Shown here: in pieces, positions 17,457 through 24,952 of the stretch
Numbering within the stretch: the stretch's first letter is position 1
How the letters are laid out: every line of letters starts with the position of its first letter
Source of the DNA: Trinickia terrae
GTDB lineage: Bacteria > Pseudomonadota > Gammaproteobacteria > Burkholderiales > Burkholderiaceae
Assembly: GCF_005144415.1 (NCBI RefSeq)
Contig: NZ_SWJE01000024.1
Span: 1-62,772 of the forward strand
Direction of reading: 5' to 3'
Length of the DNA: 62,772 nt
Notes under the pieces: model-generated
The model's input: the letters and a program-made list of their open reading frames with translations, nothing else
Databases searched by the model: none
What the model was told of the DNA's origin: nothing
Translations under genes and position numbers: made by a program

Positions 17457-18434
17457 TCAGTCCTTTAAATTAGGCAGCGTGACACTTGGCGCTCTCTTTT
17501 TAGCATTAGGCAGCGTGACACTTGGCGCTCTCTCTTTAGCATTAGCTGGCGAGTTGTAGATCATAAAATGGACATCCCTCTTAGACTGTTCTGTTAGCTG
17601 CGTGACCAAGTCCTTCAGGCCCAACCGGTGCAAGTCTCTTGCCATAAGCGGCCCGGTACGCGTTTTCCCTGAACGTAATTTTATGCCCAACGCCTCAGCC
17701 CGCTTTAGCAACGATGGGCTCGCAAGCCCAATATCGAAATCGCTATCGCGACCGACGTCAAAGGACTGGCCTGTTTTGAAGTTCTTGCCGGTTACGGCAC
17801 TGCCTTGAAGTATCGGCTCGACATCGCGATAGCCAGCACTCTCAAGGCCAGTGCGCACGGCATTCCCGAAATTGGAGAAGGCTTCCGAATTTGCAAAGCC
17901 ACTCGGAACTCCACCCGCCCTCGACACGTCCGGCTGCTGTTCATCGAGCTGTGCGCGGAGCGACTGAGCCGTCAGCGGTGTCTTTTCAGGCGCTACCGCG
18001 ACGTCCATGCCAACCTTGGCCGCCTTGCTTGACGAGGCTTGAACGTTCGTCTCGTCAACGGCTTCTTGCGTGCGCTTGCCTACCGAGCCAACCTGCACCT
18101 GATCGACCACCGTATTGCCCGCTGTTTTTTTAGCGGTGGCGGGGAGCATCGATGATCTGATCGTTTGCAAAGCGCCCAAGGTAATGCGAGGGCGGGTTCT
18201 CGCCCGGGGTGCGGTGTTGGGCGTGGACGTGTCCTTCGTCTCTAGCGAGTCGGACGTGGATATCTTAGGGCGAGCAGAAACACCGCCCTCCCTCAACGCC
18301 TGAAGGAGGGGATCGACGGAAGGAGATGATTCCGGCGTTGCAGACCGATGCGTCGGCGCCCGCGTGTCATGGTTCGTACCGGCTTCATGCTCGGCCCAAT
18401 TCGATCCGGTGACTTTGCTTATGCCCGGCAGCAT
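17457..18434 (-). CDS. Nucleotidyltransferase-fold toxin/effector, PIP-box promoter
   Basis: 325 residues from the ATG at 18434, preceded by TAGGAGCG. Residues ~1-150 are Ser/Thr/Pro-rich and look disordered, typical of secreted effectors, without a Sec signal. Residues ~190-300 show a polymerase-beta-like nucleotidyltransferase core: LQGSAVTG (glycine-serine loop), DSDFDIGL (first two catalytic Asp) and KRDVHFMIY (third Asp). Such domains transfer NMPs to proteins or RNA in polymorphic toxins. The 3' end carries a 36-bp tandem duplication. Base composition is AT-richer than neighbouring genes, suggesting acquisition. The perfect PIP box upstream points to HrpX/HrpB-type control and hence type III secretion, whereas the downstream immunity-like gene points to antibacterial use. 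I cannot decide between the two. Confidence 0.75.
   Translation of the reverse strand: MLPGISKVTGSNWAEHEAGTNHDTRAPTHRSATPESSPSVDPLLQALREGGVSARPKISTSDSLETKDTSTPNTAPRARTRPRITLGALQTIRSSMLPATAKKTAGNTVVDQVQVGSVGKRTQEAVDETNVQASSSKAAKVGMDVAVAPEKTPLTAQSLRAQLDEQQPDVSRAGGVPSGFANSEAFSNFGNAVRTGLESAGYRDVEPILQGSAVTGKNFKTGQSFDVGRDSDFDIGLASPSLLKRAEALGIKLRSGKTRTGPLMARDLHRLGLKDLVTQLTEQSKRDVHFMIYNSPANAKERAPSVTLPNAKKRAPSVTLPNLKD
17469..17540 (-). repeat. 36-bp tandem duplication in the toxin 3' end
   Basis: Two adjacent 36-bp copies (17469-17504 and 17505-17540) differ at one position and encode two 12-residue units, NAKERAPSVTLP and NAKKRAPSVTLP, just before the C-terminus. A third partial copy begins after the second. 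The near identity implies recent duplication. Confidence 0.9.
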
Positions 18435-18488
18435 ACGCGCTCCTATCGCTTGTGAAGAGCGTCGGCAAAACGACGCCCGGTGCCGCTC

Positions 18489-18549
18489 ATGATGCGGCGG
18501 TAACTTCGCGGCGGGCGGCTGGGCGCGAAGCGCGATTCGGAAAAGCGAA
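18489..18549 (-). promoter_or_regulatory. Perfect PIP/hrpII box with matching -10 element
   Basis: On the minus strand TTCGC (18549-18545), exactly 15 nt, then TTCGC (18529-18525): the full plant-inducible-promoter box TTCGC-N15-TTCGC, also satisfying the Ralstonia hrpII box TTCG-N16-TTCG. Exactly 30 nt further downstream is CATCAT (18494-18489), which fits the YANNNT -10 element expected 30-32 nt after a PIP box. The toxin ATG follows 54 nt later. This arrangement is the target of HrpX/HrpB AraC-type activators. Confidence 0.8.
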
Positions 18550-18735
18550 GCAACCGGGCGCATCTCCAATCCGCTCGAGGTTCTCTGACCCTTTCTGCCG
18601 AAAGGCTTTCGAAAACTTTCCATGGCCCCGCATGGCCGCATTTGACGTGCGGTTGGCACGATTGACCCGTGCCCGGCAACACCTCCCCAGCGTCTGGCGA
18701 TCTGGACTGACCACACGCTTTCAAGGAGAGTCGCC

Positions 18736-18920
18736 ATGGAAAACCTCACGAAGCAAACCGGCGCCGCCGAACTGGAGGACGCGACGCTCGCGTTCGCAAA
18801 CGAAGTGTTCGATCTGGCTCGCGGCGGTGACGCCGAAACGCTCGCTCGCCTGCTCGAAAAAGGGTTGCCTCACAACCTGTGCAACAACATCGGACAGACG
18901 CCGCGTCCCGAACAGATGGC
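18736..18920 (+). pseudogene. 5' remnant of an ankyrin-repeat protein gene
   Basis: A good ribosome site (AAGGAGAG) and ATG at 18736 open a frame whose first ~55 residues match the N-terminus of cytosolic ankyrin-repeat proteins: DATLAFANEVFDLARGGDAE, TLARLLEKGLPHNLCNN, then IGQTP. Instead of continuing into further ankyrin units, the frame runs to 19218 through residues antisense to the convergent GGDEF-EAL gene and loses all repeat character. The gene was therefore cut at about 18905, next to the stop of the convergent gene at 18921. A truncated product could still be made. Confidence 0.65.
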
Positions 18921-21026
18921 CTACCGCGATGCCAGTTCCGATGGTTCAGCCGGCGCGAAACGCCTCGGCAGCGAGGCCATGTCGGGCTTCGGCAACGGCC
19001 TGCTGAACAGGAACCCCTGCGCCACCTGGCAACCGTTCTGCCGCAGAAAGACCGCCTGCTCCGCGGTCTCGACGCCTTCCGCGACGACCTCCTGCCCCAG
19101 GCACCGCGCAATCGACAGAATGGCCTTGACGAGCTCCGCATGGCGCCGATCGGTCGCCGCCTTCTGGACGAACGATTTATCGATCTTCAAGGTGTCGATC
19201 GGAAAGCGCGCCAGATAGCTGAGCGACGAGTAGCCCGTGCCGAAATCGTCGATCGCAATCGACAGTCCCATCGCCCGGAACGCCGACAGCGTGGTCAAAA
19301 TCGCGCCGTCCTCCTCCAGCAGCAGGCTTTCCGTGATTTCGAGCTCCAGCCATTCGGGGCGGCAGCCGGTTTCGTCGAGGATCGCGCCCACCACCGAGAC
19401 CAGGTCGTGGGACTCGAACTGCCGTGCCGACAGGTTGACCGATACCTTGTGGAGAGCCTCGCCCCCGGCGTTCCATTCGGCTGCCGCGCGGCAGGCCTCG
19501 CGCAATACCCAATTGCCCATATCCACGATCAGGCCCGTTTCCTCGGCAACCGGGATGAAATCGTTCGGCGGAACCAGTCCGACGCCGGCACGGCGCCACC
19601 TGAGCAAGGCTTCCGAGCCCACCACCTCGTGGTGCGGGAACGAGACCTTGGGCTGGTAGTGCAATTCGAGTTCCCCACGCTCGACGGCGCGCCGCAGCTC
19701 CGACTCCAGCGCGAGGCGCTTCGCGGCATCCTCAGTCAGTTCCTTCGAGTAGTAGCGGAAGCCGCGGCGGCCGGAACGCTTGGCGAGATACATCGCCGAA
19801 TCTGCGTATTTCAACAGGTCGTCCGGTTCGATGCTGTCGACCGGATACAGCGAAATGCCGATGCTGCACGTGACGAACACCTCCCTCCCGTTCAACGCGA
19901 AGCGCTCGTCGAACCGGGCGATGATGCGCCTCGCAATGTCGTCGAGAATCCGACGGTCCTGTACGTTCGGGAGCAGCACGGCGAATTCGTCGCCGCCAAG
20001 ACGGGCCACGGTATCGCCCGGCCGGATGCAGACCGTGAGCCGCTCGGCCGCCTCGCTCAGCAGTTCGTCGCCGGCCGCGTGTCCCATGGTGTCGTTGACG
20101 CCCTTGAACCGGTCCATGTCGATCATCATCACGCCAAGCAATGCGTCGGGATCCGCCGGCCCGGCGACCGTCTGCTTCAGGCGTTCGTTGAACAAGACCC
20201 GGTTGGGCAAGGACGTCAGCGGATCGTGATAGATCATCTGGCGCAGTTGCCGCTCCATCTTCTTCATCGCGGCGAACAACTGGCCGATTTCATCGCGCGA
20301 GTCGACGGTGAGCCGATTCTCCAGCTTGCCCGATGCGATATTGTTCGCCATGCCCACCGCCCGCTTCAGCGGGCCGAGGATCGAGCGCAGTATCGCCACC
20401 GATACCGCCGCGGCGATCAGCAGGTTGACGACGACCAGCACCACGGAAATCGCGCTGATGCGGCTTGCGGTCGACGTGCTTTCGTCCGAAGCGGCCTTGG
20501 CCTGCTGGAGGCGCAGCGCCACGTCCTCGCGCAACACCCAGGTCAACGCCGCGGCAACCTCGGCCCCGCCGTTGAGCGCGGCCGCGGCCGCGTCGAAATT
20601 GCTCGCGGTGAACGCCGCAACGGCCTGGTCCGCATAGCGCCGGTTCTGTGCAATGAGCGCGTCGAGCCGGCCGGCGAGTTCCCGTTCGCGGCCGTCGTGC
20701 ACATCGGCCGGGTAATACGAGGCCCATTCCCGGTCGGCCATGTCGAGATCGGCGCGAATGCCCGGGGCAAACCTCTCGACGTCCGCGGCAAGCCGCGTGG
20801 CCTGCAGGCGCCTGAGCGTAGCGCGGCTGTTGAGCAGGGCGATCGTGACGTTCGACAGCTTGGCGAGCTGCACCGTGTTCTCGGAATACATTCCATGCAC
20901 GTCGGTGCTCATCCGCGAGACGCTGAACGTGCCGAACAGTCCGATCGTGATCGTGGTCACGGCGCCTATGCCAAGCGCGAAAATGATCCTGCTCTTGATC
21001 GTCGATAGCAGTCTGTATCTCGTCAC
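18921..21026 (-). CDS. Membrane-anchored GGDEF-EAL cyclic-di-GMP protein
   Basis: 701 residues. TM helix at ~15-37, a ~150-residue periplasmic four-helix-bundle-like sensor, second TM at ~190-212, then HAMP (RSILGPLKRAVGMANNIASG). The GGDEF domain (~260-430) has DPLTSLPNR and an intact RLGGDEF active site. The EAL domain (~445-690) keeps the catalytic set: GSEALLRW, VNLSARQF, LEITES, DDFGTGYSSLSYL, KIDKSFV and VAEGVET. Both diguanylate cyclase and phosphodiesterase activities are thus possible. The 3' end abuts the ankyrin remnant. Confidence 0.93.
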   Translation of the reverse strand: MTRYRLLSTIKSRIIFALGIGAVTTITIGLFGTFSVSRMSTDVHGMYSENTVQLAKLSNVTIALLNSRATLRRLQATRLAADVERFAPGIRADLDMADREWASYYPADVHDGRERELAGRLDALIAQNRRYADQAVAAFTASNFDAAAAALNGGAEVAAALTWVLREDVALRLQQAKAASDESTSTASRISAISVVLVVVNLLIAAAVSVAILRSILGPLKRAVGMANNIASGKLENRLTVDSRDEIGQLFAAMKKMERQLRQMIYHDPLTSLPNRVLFNERLKQTVAGPADPDALLGVMMIDMDRFKGVNDTMGHAAGDELLSEAAERLTVCIRPGDTVARLGGDEFAVLLPNVQDRRILDDIARRIIARFDERFALNGREVFVTCSIGISLYPVDSIEPDDLLKYADSAMYLAKRSGRRGFRYYSKELTEDAAKRLALESELRRAVERGELELHYQPKVSFPHHEVVGSEALLRWRRAGVGLVPPNDFIPVAEETGLIVDMGNWVLREACRAAAEWNAGGEALHKVSVNLSARQFESHDLVSVVGAILDETGCRPEWLELEITESLLLEEDGAILTTLSAFRAMGLSIAIDDFGTGYSSLSYLARFPIDTLKIDKSFVQKAATDRRHAELVKAILSIARCLGQEVVAEGVETAEQAVFLRQNGCQVAQGFLFSRPLPKPDMASLPRRFAPAEPSELASR

Positions 21027-21227
21027 GGTCTTCCTGACAGATCGTTGGAGGTTCGATGCGAAGGGCAGACCGGGAGAATGCGCATCATGCTGTGCGGGGC
21101 TGTCACCACATCTACGTTAACGGACCGGTTCCGGGCCAACTAAAGCGCGGTTCGAGTAGGCGTTCGCTTCATTTCGAGTCAGGAAATCCTTTGCGCCGCC
21201 GCATCCGTACAGGAAATCATCAAGCAA

Positions 21228-21249
21228 TCTGTACCGGTTCTGTACCGGT
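21228..21249. promoter_or_regulatory. Tandem 11-bp repeat upstream of the LysE gene
   Basis: TCTGTACCGGT occurs twice back to back, ending ~50 nt before the LysE-family start. Tandem 11-bp spacing puts both copies on the same face of the helix, as for a transcription factor bound in tandem. The regulator is unknown; no divergent regulator gene is adjacent. Confidence 0.45.
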
Positions 21250-21297
21250 CTCGCTCGATAAACTACCCCGACAGTTCAATCGACCGGACCTTCCGCC

Positions 21298-21912
21298 ATG
21301 CCTCTCACTCTCCTGAGCGCCCTGCCCGCCGGCATCCTGTTCGCGCTCGTCACCACGATCACGCCCGGCCCGAACAACACGATGCTGCTCGCCTCGGGCG
21401 TCAACTTCGGCTATCGCCGCACGTTGCCGCACATGTGCGGGATCAGCACGGGCGTGGCTGTCCTGATGCTCGCGGTGGGCTTCGGCCTCGGCGAGGCGTT
21501 CCGCCTGTTCCCCGTGCTGTACACGGTGCTCGAGGCGGCAAGCGTCGCCTACCTGCTCTATCTCGCCTGGAAAATCGGCACCTCGGACCAAGTGCAGTTG
21601 CGCCGTGGCGAGCCGCGTCCGATGACGTTCTTCCAGGCCGTCGCGTTCCAGTGGATCAACCCGAAGGCCTGGATGATGGTGCTCACCGCCGCGACCACGG
21701 TGCGCCTCTCCGACAACTTTGGCTTCAACGCCGTGCTGATGAGCACCGTGTTCGTCGTGATCGGCTTTCCCTGCATCAGCCTGTGGGCGGCCGGCGGCCA
21801 GGCGCTGCGAGGCTTCCTGTCGAACCGGCAGCGGCTGCGCATCTTCAACGTGACGATGGCGCTCTTGCTCGTGCTCTCGCTGTACCCGGCTGTCCAGCAT
21901 TTCCTCGCGTGA
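21298..21912 (+). CDS. LysE/RhtB-family amino acid exporter
   Basis: 204 residues with about six hydrophobic segments. N-terminal TTITPGPNNTMLLASGVNFG is the family signature, and a second conserved block is FQAVAFQWINPKAWMMVL. These proteins export amino acids or related metabolites across the inner membrane. Convergent with the MocR gene at 21928. Confidence 0.92.
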   Translation: MPLTLLSALPAGILFALVTTITPGPNNTMLLASGVNFGYRRTLPHMCGISTGVAVLMLAVGFGLGEAFRLFPVLYTVLEAASVAYLLYLAWKIGTSDQVQLRRGEPRPMTFFQAVAFQWINPKAWMMVLTAATTVRLSDNFGFNAVLMSTVFVVIGFPCISLWAAGGQALRGFLSNRQRLRIFNVTMALLLVLSLYPAVQHFLA

Positions 21913-21927
21913 CGGCAGCGCGGCGCG

Positions 21928-23331
21928 TCAGACGATGCGCCGCACGAAGCTCCACAACGCCTCGTCGCGTGAATACGGCACGTTGAACCGGAACCACGCG
22001 CTTGGCGCATCGTCGGGCCTGAAGTACGAGCCCGGCGCAAGCCAAATCCCGTCGTCCAACGCCGCCGTCACCACCTCCCCCGCGCGCGCCGCCTCGATCG
22101 GCAGCCGCGCCCACAGGAACAGCCCCGCGCGCGGCCGGTGAAACACCTCCAGCCCGAGCGCGTCCATCCGCTCCTCGACGGCGATGTGCGCTTCCTTCAG
22201 CCGCTCGTTGACGGACTCGACATGCCGCGCGTAGCGCCCTTCGACGATCACCTTGTCGACGATGCGCTCGATCGTCTCCGACGACGTCAGCCCCACCGCC
22301 ATCTTCGTGCGCGCCAGCTCGCGCAGCACGTCGCGCTCGGCGACGACATAGCCGCAGCGCAGGCCGGGCGTGATCGTCTTCGAAAAGCCGCCCACGTAGA
22401 GCGCGCGCCGCAGGCCCTCCATCGCGGCCAGCATCGGCGCGCCCGGGTTGCCGAGCTCGCGGCTCACGTCGTCCTCGATCACCCACAGGCCGTGCCGCTC
22501 CGCGATCTGCAGCAGACGGAACGCCGACGCCATGCTGAAGGTCGCGCCGGTCGGGTTCTGCAGCGTCGGGTTGACAAAGATCGCCTTCGGCCGGTGCTCG
22601 GCGACAAGCGCCTCGAGCGCGTCGGCGTCGACGCCGCTCGCGGTGCGCGGCACGCCGTGCACGGCCAGCCCCGCGAGCTTGAGGATCTGCAGCAGGTTGC
22701 AATAGCCCGGGTCTTCGACGATCACCGCATCGCCCGCGCGCAACAGCGTGCGCACGATCAGATCGAGCGCCTGGGTCGCGCCCTGCGTGAGCAGCACGTT
22801 CGAGACCTCGACCGGCAAGCCATGACGGTCCAGTTGCTCCGCCACGCGCTCGCGCAGCGGCGCGAAGCCGAACGGATGCCCGTAGTCGGCGAGCCGCGCG
22901 GCCGGCACGCGCGCGAGCGCTCGCAGCGCGTGGTGCAGACCGCCCTCGTTGATCCACTCGTTCGGCAGCGTCCCGCAGCCGGCCTTGATCGGCATCGAGT
23001 GGTCGGCGAACACGTCGGATACGAGCCACGTCGCGGTCAGGCTCGGCGGCTGCCAGTCGAGCGCTGCCGCGCGCGCAGCCGGCCCGCGCGGCGCGACCCG
23101 GTAGCCCGAGCCGCGCCGCGCCACCACGAGCCCCATCGAAACAAGACGGTTGTACGCCTCGGTCACCGTGAAGGTGCTGAGCGCGTGCGTCTGCGCGAGT
23201 TGCCGCACCGACGGCAGCAGCGCCCCCGCGCGCAGCGATTGCCCTTCGATCGCCTGCGCGAAGCCCCGTACCAGCTGCTCGACGAGCGTCGGCGCCCGGC
23301 TGCGGTCGCGCTCGAGATTCAATTCGATCAT
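21928..23331 (-). CDS. MocR-type regulator (GntR HTH fused to aminotransferase domain)
   Basis: 467 residues from the ATG at 23331; an in-frame ATG at 23355 is rejected because it would overlap the operator repeats. Residues ~10-75 are a GntR winged helix (LPSVRQLAQTHALSTFTVTEAYNRL). Residues ~110-465 are a fold-type I aminotransferase-like domain with NPTLQNPTGATF and the candidate PLP-Lys in VGGFSKTITPGLRCGYV. Such regulators sense PLP or amino-compound adducts. The gene is divergent from the omega-aminotransferase at 23476, its obvious target, as for GabR- or TauR-like proteins. Confidence 0.92.
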   Translation of the reverse strand: MIELNLERDRSRAPTLVEQLVRGFAQAIEGQSLRAGALLPSVRQLAQTHALSTFTVTEAYNRLVSMGLVVARRGSGYRVAPRGPAARAAALDWQPPSLTATWLVSDVFADHSMPIKAGCGTLPNEWINEGGLHHALRALARVPAARLADYGHPFGFAPLRERVAEQLDRHGLPVEVSNVLLTQGATQALDLIVRTLLRAGDAVIVEDPGYCNLLQILKLAGLAVHGVPRTASGVDADALEALVAEHRPKAIFVNPTLQNPTGATFSMASAFRLLQIAERHGLWVIEDDVSRELGNPGAPMLAAMEGLRRALYVGGFSKTITPGLRCGYVVAERDVLRELARTKMAVGLTSSETIERIVDKVIVEGRYARHVESVNERLKEAHIAVEERMDALGLEVFHRPRAGLFLWARLPIEAARAGEVVTAALDDGIWLAPGSYFRPDDAPSAWFRFNVPYSRDEALWSFVRRIV

Positions 23332-23351
23332 GGTTGAAAGTTGGCCATCTG

Positions 23352-23409
23352 CCAATACGGTTGGCGGTAATTTACCAATACAGTTAGCAGATCAGTCGAC
23401 CAACTGTTT
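23352..23409. promoter_or_regulatory. MocR operator: two direct half-sites and one inverted
   Basis: CCAATACGGTTGGC (23352) and CCAATACAGTTAGC (23375) are direct repeats 23 bp apart. AAACAGTTGGTC on the opposite strand (23398-23409) is a third, inverted half-site. Two direct plus one inverted half-site is the layout known for several MocR regulators. It lies between the divergent MocR and aminotransferase genes. Confidence 0.65.
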
Positions 23410-23475
23410 ATGCCGCCATTAAACAGCGGGCGCTAGAGTTCCGCTACCACTTTGACTGAGAACCGGAGAACCCTC

Positions 23476-24804
23476 ATGACCTCTCGCCCCGTGATCGACG
23501 ACCTGTCGAACTTCTGGATGCCGTTTACCGCGAACCGCCAGTTCAAGGCCGCGCCGCGGCTTCTGGAATCGGCGAAGGGCATGTACTACCGCTCGACCGA
23601 CGGCCGCGAAATCCTCGACGCCTGCGCGGGCCTCTGGTGCGTGAACGCCGGTCACTGCCGCGACGAGATCGTCGCCGCCGTGCAGCAGCAGCTCGCCACA
23701 CTCGACTTCGCGCCGACCTTCCAGATGGGCCACCCGCTCGCGTTCGAGGCGGCGTCGAAAGTCGCCGAAATCATGCCGGAAGGGCTCGACCGGATCTTCT
23801 TCACGAACTCGGGCTCCGAATCGGTCGACACCGCGCTCAAGATCGCGCTCGCCTATCACCGCGCGCGCGGCGAAGCGCAGCGCACGCGGCTGATCGGACG
23901 CGAGCGCGGCTATCACGGCGTGGGCTTCGGCGGCATCTCGGTCGGCGGCATCTCGCCGAACCGCAAGACGTTCTCGGGTTCGCTGCTCGGCAACGTCGAT
24001 CATCTGCCGCACACGCACGACCTCGAGCACAACGCCTACTCGAAGGGACAGCCCGCCTGGGGCGCCCATCTCGCCGACGAGCTCGAGCGCATCGTCACGC
24101 TGCACGACGCCTCGACGATCGCCGCCGTCATCGTCGAGCCGGTGGCGGGCTCGACCGGCGTGCTGATTCCGCCGCAAGGCTATCTGCAGAAGCTGCGCGA
24201 GATCTGCACGAAGCACGGCATCCTGCTGATCTTCGACGAGGTCATCACGGGCTTTGGCCGCCTCGGCAAGGCGACGGCGAGCGAGTATTTCGGCGTCACG
24301 CCCGACCTGATCACGATGGCCAAGGCGATCAACAACGCGGCGATTCCAATGGGCGCGGTGGCGGCCCACCGCAACGTGCACGACACGGTCGTGAATAGCG
24401 GCGCGCCCGGCGCGATCGAGCTGTTCCATGGCTACACGTACTCGGCGCACCCGGCGGCGACCGCGGCGGCCATCGCGACGCTCGACCTGTATCGCAAGGA
24501 AGCGCTCTTCGAGCGGGCGCACGGCCTGGCTCCTGCATTCGAGGCCGCTGCGCACGCGCTGCGCGGCGCGCCGCACGTGAAGGACGTGCGCAATCTGGGC
24601 CTGGTGGCGGGCATCGAGCTGGAATCGCGCGACGGCGCGCCTGGCGCGCGCGCGTACGAGGCGTTCGTCAAGTGCTTCGAAGCGGGCGTGCTCGTGCGCT
24701 ACACCGGCGACATCCTGGCGTTCTCGCCGCCGCTGATCGTCGATGAAGAGCAGATCGGGCGCATCTTCGGCACGGTGAAGGACGTGCTCGCGAGCGTGAA
24801 GTAA
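23476..24804 (+). CDS. Omega-amino acid:pyruvate aminotransferase (beta-alanine/amine class III)
   Basis: 442 residues from the ATG at 23476, preceded by CCGGAGAA. Class III PLP aminotransferase: MPFTANRQFK at the N-terminus, FTNSGSESVDTALK, RGYHGVGFGG, DEVITGFGRLGKA, and the PLP-Lys in ITMAKAINNAAIPMG. It resembles beta-alanine-pyruvate or omega-amine transaminases, which convert beta-alanine or other omega-amino compounds to semialdehydes. Regulated probably by the divergent MocR protein; the APC permease and amidase genes downstream may supply amino substrates. Confidence 0.92.
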   Translation: MTSRPVIDDLSNFWMPFTANRQFKAAPRLLESAKGMYYRSTDGREILDACAGLWCVNAGHCRDEIVAAVQQQLATLDFAPTFQMGHPLAFEAASKVAEIMPEGLDRIFFTNSGSESVDTALKIALAYHRARGEAQRTRLIGRERGYHGVGFGGISVGGISPNRKTFSGSLLGNVDHLPHTHDLEHNAYSKGQPAWGAHLADELERIVTLHDASTIAAVIVEPVAGSTGVLIPPQGYLQKLREICTKHGILLIFDEVITGFGRLGKATASEYFGVTPDLITMAKAINNAAIPMGAVAAHRNVHDTVVNSGAPGAIELFHGYTYSAHPAATAAAIATLDLYRKEALFERAHGLAPAFEAAAHALRGAPHVKDVRNLGLVAGIELESRDGAPGARAYEAFVKCFEAGVLVRYTGDILAFSPPLIVDEEQIGRIFGTVKDVLASVK

Positions 24805-24811
24805 AGCCGAC

Positions 24812-24840
24812 GGGGCGCCCGCGTCCGGTTCGGGCGCTCC
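24812..24840. terminator. Possible terminator after the aminotransferase gene
   Basis: GGGGCGCCCG pairs with CGGGCGCTCC over a 9-nt loop, 7 nt after the stop codon. No T-run follows. Lies between convergent genes. Confidence 0.4.
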
Positions 24841-24952
24841 ATCGAAGTCCGTTTCCAGTCCAAACTTTCCTCAACGCGCGCGAACAGCGCACGCGCGGCA
24901 CGGCGCAGGCCATTTCGCTGACGATCGAGCCGGGCTCGGCACGGCGCGCCCG

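Noticed and set aside
18921-21008. Long plus-strand open frame opposite the GGDEF-EAL gene
   Set aside because: The minus-strand protein has complete GGDEF and EAL motifs; the plus-strand frame has antisense-like composition.
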